Positions 57,952 through 64,000 of a stretch of DNA of 64,000 bases are shown here, piece after piece (the first letter of the stretch is position 1; every line of letters starts with the position of its first letter). The notes beneath the pieces are model-generated. The model worked only from the letters and a program-made list of their open reading frames with translations, was not told the origin of the DNA and made no database searches. Source of the DNA: Nymphaea colorata. Taxonomy: Eukaryota; Streptophyta; Magnoliopsida; Nymphaeales; Nymphaeaceae. Both the position numbers and the translations under genes were made by a program. Location: NCBI RefSeq assembly GCF_008831285.2, contig NC_045147.1, forward strand, positions 10,853,427 to 10,917,426. The letters are read 5' to 3'.

Positions 57952-59109
57952 ATGGCTCCTTACTTCTCCACTCATGCCCGTCTCTCCTTGCTTGGTAGCT
58001 TGGCACTTGCCTGCTGCCTCCTCATGGAGGTCGCCGCCTGGGCTGCTTTAGCTCAGGCCCACGGCCTGCGCGTCGATTACTATAAGCACACCTGCCCTTC
58101 CGCTGAGGCAGTGGTGCGGCAGACCGTCGCCAAGGCCGTTGCTCGTGATTCCGGCGCACCAGCCGGCCTCCTCAGGTTGCATTTCCACGACTGCTTCGTC
58201 AGGGTACTACTCCAGCACTTTCTCGTTTTATCTTCTCGATTGCCAATCTATAGCTAGTAGCAGAATGAAAAAAACTCATTTATTCCTCTGAGGAAGTTCA
58301 AGAATTCAATATCTAAATTAAGTTTTCGTTTCATTTGACAGGGTTGTGATGCATCTGTGCTGCTGGACTCTACACCGGACAACACAGCCGAGAAGGATTC
58401 TCCTATAAACAACCCCAGCCTCACCGGCTTCGACGTCATCGATGAAGCCAAATCCATCTTGGAGACCCAGTGCCCGCAAGTGGTGTCTTGTGCCGACATC
58501 GTTGCCTTTGCTGCCCGGGATTCCGTCCACATCGCTGGCGGATTTTACTATCCGGTGCCGGCAGGGCGACGGGACGGCCTCGTCTCCATGGAATCTGAAG
58601 TCGTCGAGAACTTGCCGATGGCATTCTTCGACGTCAAGCAGTTGGAAGAGAACTTTGCACGGAAGGGCCTTTCTCTCGAGGACATGGTCACGCTATCTGG
58701 TGCGCACACGATCGGGGACTCCCACTGCTCATCGTTTTCAGATAGGCTCTATGACTTCAACTCCATGAATGCCTCGGATCCGTCCTTGGACCCCAAGTAC
58801 GTGTCGTATCTGAAAACAAAGTGTCCAGCTCCGGACTCGGCGCAGGATCCGACAGTACCATTGGACGTGACGACGCCAAAGAGACTGGATAACAAGTACT
58901 ACGTGAACCTCAAGTACCACCGTGGCCTCCTCTCGTCGGACCAAGCACTGATGGATAGGGCAGACACGGCCAGGATGGTCCATGCCAACATCAACCGTGG
59001 CTCCATGTGGGCGCATAAATTTTCTGAATCGATGGTTCGGATGGGCTCAATCCAGGTGCTCACTGGTTCGCAGGGGCAGATCAGAAAGTCCTGCAGAGTT
59101 GTCAACTGA
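57952..59109 (+). CDS. Class III secretory peroxidase, gene 7 (divergent single copy)
   Basis: Exons 57952-58203 and 58342-59109, with a 138-bp phase-0 GT-AG intron at the same place as in genes 1-6. The product is 339 aa. Signal peptide to about residue 35. Distal Arg75/His79 ([15 protein letters not shown]) and proximal His206 (LSGAHTIG) are present, with eight cysteines (48, 81, 86, 128, 134, 213, 245, 335) and an NAS sequon at 227. It is closer to the common class III consensus (CDASVLLDS) than the cluster copies and more GC-rich at third positions. It is clearly paralogous to genes 1-6, with the C-terminus IRKSCRVVN shared. By family a secreted H2O2-dependent oxidase, similar to 'peroxidase 5-like' proteins; the substrate is unknown. 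Confidence 0.96.
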
Positions 59110-59203
59110 AGTACTCATGATGCAACTGTGTTATTATATAGGTGGATTTCATTGATGTCTTGTTGGTTTTGCAGGATGATCTCTTGTCGCTGTGCATTAT
59201 TTG

Positions 59204-59209
59204 AATAAA
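59204..59209 (+). terminator. Poly(A) signal AATAAA of gene 7
   Basis: AATAAA about 95 bp after the stop codon, in an AT-rich 3' flank. Confidence 0.65.
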
Positions 59210-59342
59210 AACTTTATTTTTTCCATTAGAAATGGTCGATCCATTCAGTGTTATCATATTGTGAATGTTACCAGCGAAGTGGCTGTTACAATTATACATT
59301 ATAGCAAATATCTTCAATTATTTGATTTGATGATTAATTTCA

Positions 59343-59370
59343 CATGACCTATATATATATATAGGTCATG
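59343..59370. repeat. Perfect 28-bp palindrome
   Basis: CATGACCTAT, TA-rich centre, ATAGGTCATG: every base pairs with its mirror. Located behind gene 7. Confidence 0.9.
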
Positions 59371-61130
59371 ATTTGATGGAAAAGCTCTTCGTCCTCTCAC
59401 AGCATACTGCAACGTAAATGAAGTTCAAAACAGCTGGAGGATTTCGGCTTCCCATATTATAAGCTAAATCGAGTCAACTTAAGGAATAAGCGTATTGAAT
59501 AGTTCTACCCAGATGTTGCTCGTTACATACTAATTAAGCTAATTGACTAGTTCGTAGACCCATTGGCTGCTACAAGTAAAATAATTGTTGTAATAAGCTC
59601 ATGCAGTCGTGATCCTTATACCATTCAACTTGATTACAAAAGTGGAAAACTGACGTCAATTAATTCCTTCTCATTCTTCTTCAAATCGTTGTCAGGAATG
59701 TATGAATACGTGGGCATCCTCCGTTCAAAATACAAGCGCCGGCAAATTGGCTGGTGCATTATATATATATATATACTGGTCCGAGAGAGCACCGTTCAAA
59801 ATGAGACCGGTTTCTTGACAAATTCTGCCAAGCAAGTGGTCCACGACTCTCTTTAAATTTTCTTTCCAGATGTATTCCTGCGTTTGTTAACAATATATGA
59901 GGAAAGTGCGCCTCCTCTTTATCTTTGTTATGGTTAACCTGTACCTAGATCAATACATACCCACTAAAGTTAACAACAGTTTTAGACAGTACCATTAAAA
60001 TCAACATGCGTCAGCTCATACCAACGATCAAGCTAGGGATCACCAAAAAAGTTTTTTTGTCTTACTTATTGGGTTTTTGGACAACACCACTTGACAGAGT
60101 CTTTTTTTGCATATAAACCAATATACAATTATTTTATTAAAGATTGAGGTAGATTCATAAAACGCCTTGAAAAGTGTTTTATGAATCAAGGCAGATTCAT
60201 GAAGCGGATATAAATTATCCCATTTGCCAAATGCGGCATAAGGTCTTCAATATAGAATAAGAACCGACATTCTTACAACATCAGTTTTAGGACCTGATGA
60301 TCAACAAGCTGTTCACGGCTCAAACTTTACTCAACTCTCATTTGTGATGCCTTTTATAAACGAGGCAGGTTATATGCACCACTCGTGTGCAGAACTAAAA
60401 GATCTGTATGGATTCAAGAGATGCGTTCCTGACTTCAACGTCTGCGAGAGGAGTCAATTGATCTTGTTGCCTTGAATGCTAGTATGAGATATGGGAGCAT
60501 ATTTTTTTCTAAAAGCATAAAATATATTCATTTTTGTGGGCGCCAACTTTTCCCATGTGAACATGCACAGACCTAAGGAGGCCTGTGGGCTTGACTTAGT
60601 TGCTGACCACGTGGAAGTCCTATCCTAAGGAGGCTTGTGGGCTTGACTTCTCACACGGAACCGTACCTTTGGCAGGATGTAGGAAGGACATACCATTTGG
60701 TAGCAAGAACAGGACATTTGTCTTTGAAACATGTGTTCTAAAGACGATGAGTTTTTTTTGTCCATGTAGACAAGTTGTAATTTTGTATAGCGTTTGCTTG
60801 CGACATCTTTAATTTGTCTTATCCAACTTTTGCTTATATCATTGGATAGACATGGTTAACACATAGTTAGCATCTCTTTCTCTCTCTGTCATGTACAAAT
60901 CAAACATCTATGTATAATGAAATAAAGCATGAGAAAACATATAAAAAACATATGAACGGATAAAAATACTTTCTTTTTTCTTTCTCAATGCATACAACAG
61001 CCTAAAATAGACATGTGATGAAAGGAAGTATTGGACAAAGCATATCAAACAATTCCTCTCTTTTTCAACTCGTCTTGTCTGTCGTTTGTTTAAATAATTA
61101 TTCAGACAAACTTGACATATGTTTTGCATT
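59371..61130. other. AT-rich intergenic DNA
   Basis: No supported gene. A short direct repeat, (G/T)CCTAAGGAGGC(C/T)TGTGGGC, occurs near 60572 and 60623. About 60130-60240 has an AT-rich inverted motif around AGATTCAT(A/G)AA that may be MITE-derived. Confidence 0.45.
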
Positions 61131-61133
61131 TCC

Positions 61134-61178
<45 letters not shown>

Positions 61179-61409
61179 ACACATTATAAAACAAATGAAA
61201 GACATATGAACTAATAAAAATACTATATTTTTCTGTAAAAAAATTCACATATGACAAAGCAAAATATTTCGAAAAATATATTACAAATAAAAATATTCAC
61301 TCTCGCTTATCTCATTCTAGTATTTTTTTCTCTCTCTGCAAATAAAACGACCCAAATCCACTTGAAATAAAATGAAACACTTAACTAAAGAAAATATGAG
61401 CCAATAAAA

Positions 61410-61466
<57 letters not shown>

Positions 61467-61670
61467 ACATATAAGCAACTTAAATTCCAAATCCAATAGA
61501 ATACAACGCCTAATAAAATATGTAAAAAAAACATATAAACCCATTAAAATACTTTCTTTATCTTTCTCTACACATACAAATGACCTAACATCAACATAGA
61601 ACAACTACATACAATGAAATAAAGCAACTAACAAAGTGTGTGTGTGTATATATATATATTGTATACTGTT

Positions 61671-61738
<68 letters not shown>

Positions 61739-61800
61739 AACGGTATGCAGTCAATGTCAATCAGATAAAGTGTATATAAAATTGATAGAAACATTAGCAA
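61131..61800. repeat. Microsatellite-rich block
   Basis: Contains (CT)n-(TA)n near 61133-61178, (CT)n at 61414-61464 and a (TG)n-(TA)n compound tract at 61636-61736, in AT-rich DNA. No coding signal. Confidence 0.85.
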
Positions 61801-62655
61801 TGAATTGACTCTAGACTGATAAATGAGGGAAATGTAAAAATAAAAGGACGAGCATTACATTATGACCAAATTGATCTGAATGATTTGTGTAAACGTTGTT
61901 ATGGTGGTAGGAAAAAGAAAATAAAAAGAAACGTAGTAGTAGACTTGCATTATTTTACAACTTTCAACCAACCAGACAACTCAAATCTTGACCTTCATTT
62001 CCCCTCTCCCTTTAGTATTAAGATTCTTACATAAAATGGTAGGTAACTACAACATTTTGTTGGAAAAAAAGGCGCAGGTAATTTGAAAAAGAAAAGGAGA
62101 TCAATTAATGAGAAAAAAATGTGTTTGATATACATGCAGATAGATGGTTGACATACATGGTTCAAAGATTGAAGCCACCCGGCTTCGAGTCTCTCTTGAG
62201 CATTTCCTCAATCAGTTAGCGAGCATCTTCAATGTAAGGGCAGAGGCACTTCAAGAAATGCAGATCAGGCACAATCACAGGAAAAGAAAAATTTTGGACG
62301 TTTGATTTCATTCACAAAACAAGAAAAAGAATATGGATGCTATAGATATAATCATCATGGAGAAATCAACTAATTGTAATTCGAGCATGAACTAATAAAA
62401 ATATGAGATCCCTCAAAAAACGTTATCTTCAACATCATTCAAGACCCGCGAAGCACCGATAAACACCATTGTTGCTTGGAAGATACCAATGGCAAGAGGA
62501 GACGACGACTGTATGGAGGCCATGGGCCTCTTGAGGCAGGGAAGTAGAAACCTGAAAAAGCAGACAGGCAATAGACTGAGCAACAATGTTGACAGGGTGG
62601 GCAAGAAAGGGAAAACAAAGAGGACGAAATGGCCGAAGCAAGGCAAGAAGGCAAC

Positions 62656-62695
<40 letters not shown>

Positions 62696-63104
62696 GAAGG
62701 TGAAAGCGACCAAGAGAGGGATGAAAAGCAGCATGTGCAATGGGGGGAGTAGCGAGCGCGATCATGAATTTTTCCATGGGCAGGGTGCGAACGAAAAGGG
62801 ACACTTCTTTGCGTTCCAAGACGACACACGAACAAGTTAGTTCCCATGTTATTCTGTCCGATGTTTGGTGCACCAAGCTCAAGACTGGAACAGTGTGTTC
62901 CTAAAAATGCACTGTAAGGGACTTGGCTTGCTAACCTAATTTGTAAGCCAACATGAACCCAGCAGCTTCCCATCTTCAAGCCAGATGTTAGAAAAAAACT
63001 GAAAGATTATTCTGTTAAATGATGTTATGATCTTATAAATCTCGTCAAGCTGCGTCTATCTCTGACTAGGGACTTCAGTGGATTAGATTCATGTATCTTA
63101 TATC
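61801..63104. other. Intergenic DNA with one low-complexity ORF cluster
   Basis: 62.41-62.98 kb holds overlapping ORFs on both strands created by a (GA)n tract (62659-62692) and GC-richer flanks. I recognise no domain and see no splice or promoter support. The rest is AT-rich without features. Confidence 0.45.
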
Positions 63105-63306
63105 TCAGGGCGAAGCCAGGATTTTTTTAAGCGTGGACCAAATGGGAGTTGGGTTTATTGGGTTGGATTTAGGTATAGTCAAACTGAACTCACATTCAAA
63201 AAAAAAAAAAAAAAAATTGAATTTTTACACTCTAATTTTCTTTTTTCATTTGGTTGAGGTGGGGTGGGGCCATGACCTAGGCAGCCCCCCCTTCCCTCCG
63301 CCCTTG
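63105..63306. mobile_element. 202-bp hAT-like MITE
   Basis: The ends are TCAGGGCGAAGCCAGGA and, on the other strand, CAAGGGCGGAGGGAAGG. The flanks CTTATATC (63097-63104) and CTTATATG (63307-63314) form a 7/8 target duplication. The interior has an 18-base A tract and a GTGGGGTGGGGCCATG stretch. Noncoding. Confidence 0.75.
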
Positions 63307-63314
63307 CTTATATG

Positions 63315-64000
63315 ACATATGACCGAAAGTTGGATGACACTGGATTAGGTTTCGGTTTGATTTTAACAGATACATGATCAAATAATAACAATGAATATGG
63401 CGTAATATCTTCAAATTTGGAAAGTTGCTTTTTAACTATCGTAATGCAGCACGGATCGAATTGTGAATTTAGAATTTGGATTCACATTTAAATTTAGTAT
63501 GAATTTGAACTTGATATACGGTTGGATTTGGACTCCCAATTCAAAAGCCAGACTCAAATATGATATAAGATTTTTTTTTTAATTCAAATTCAAATTTGAT
63601 CAATCTCAATATACCAATATCATATAAGTTGGATATGGTATAAGTACATCCAAATTGAATCCCCTGGCACCCCTACATGTGAATTTTAAGGGTTGCATCC
63701 GTCATTAATACCAGTGAGACGCAGCTATCGAGTGATACAACTCCAAAAATCATAAAATCATTTGTTCTTAAACAAATATACGTGGGAGTTCACTAACTTT
63801 ATATAACTTGAAATTTTTATTTCAGGAATGTCATGGTTTATTTAGAAAACAATAATAGCATTTTCACGAGAAAAGAACTGCAGGTCCTAAGAAATTAGGA
63901 GTTCTCGTGGGTGACGTTGGAGAATCTATTAATCTTGTCAATGAACGATTTAAGTGCCACATACCAGGCTGGGTTGGCCCAAGGCTCGACAAAGTCATGC
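63315..64000. other. AT-rich DNA with a GAATTTGAAC-type repeat
   Basis: About 63470-63675 is an AT-rich repeat with AATTTGGATTCAC, GAATTTGAACTTG and a GAATCCCCTGGCACCCCTA end, similar in style to parts of 2480-2640 and 38460-38595. No gene. Confidence 0.45.

Noticed and set aside
61131-61740. Regularly repeated short motifs that might suggest a CRISPR-like array
   Set aside because: They are simple (CT)n and (TA)n microsatellites without spacers; the sequence is from a plant.
62413-62979. 188-codon ORF with SLSLSLSL repeats
   Set aside because: It is driven by the (GA)n microsatellite and lacks any recognisable protein family.

Overview
This is a piece of a flowering-plant nuclear genome; the species cannot be named from it. 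Evidence for a plant: seven secretory class III (plant-type) haem peroxidase genes with a plant-like intron, TATA boxes and AATAAA signals, Ty1/copia retrotransposons with initiator-tRNA-Met primer sites, hAT-like and PIF/Harbinger-like DNA elements, long (TA)n and (CT)n microsatellites, and AT-rich spacers. One 100-N assembly gap lies at 7078-7177.

Peroxidase locus (1-38.45 kb). Six peroxidase genes form three head-to-head pairs. Each pair has one 'alpha' copy (N-terminus MAAFQHF) and one 'beta' copy (MATYQHF) diverging from a spacer of about 3.80 kb. Unit A is gene 1 (alpha-like, -) with gene 2 (beta, +). Unit B is gene 3 (alpha, -, cut by the gap) with gene 4 (beta, +). Unit C is gene 5 (beta, -) with gene 6 (alpha, +). 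A and B are direct, almost identical repeats on either side of the gap. C is an inverted copy of B: positions x and 44850-x match without length change from 7178 to about 13435. Genes 2, 4, 5, 6 and the more distant gene 7 (57952-59109) are intact; gene 1 is intact but mosaic. All intact copies keep the signal peptide, distal Arg/His, proximal His and eight cysteines, so they should be secreted peroxide-dependent oxidases of the cell wall or vacuole.

Centre of the palindrome (13.4-31.4 kb). The inverted repeat continues inward but becomes visibly diverged. Both arms hold a decayed peroxidase spacer, a hAT-like element of about 1 kb (hAT1), part of a degenerate copia element (copia-1) and a second hAT-like element (hAT2). 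The rest of copia-1 and another decayed spacer piece form the loop (about 20.4-24.0 kb). A 2.48-kb Harbinger-like element with a TAA target duplication is present only in the right arm.

Right part (38.5-64 kb). A decayed spacer copy follows gene 6. Next comes copia-2 (40205-48746), split by a 3.39-kb solo-LTR-like insertion and lacking its central reverse transcriptase. Repeat-derived GC-rich DNA follows, then a peroxidase 3'-end remnant (53453-53680), a third hAT1 copy, gene 7, and about 4.8 kb of gene-free AT-rich DNA with microsatellites and a 202-bp hAT-like MITE. I found no RNA genes, CRISPR arrays or non-repeat genes other than the peroxidases.
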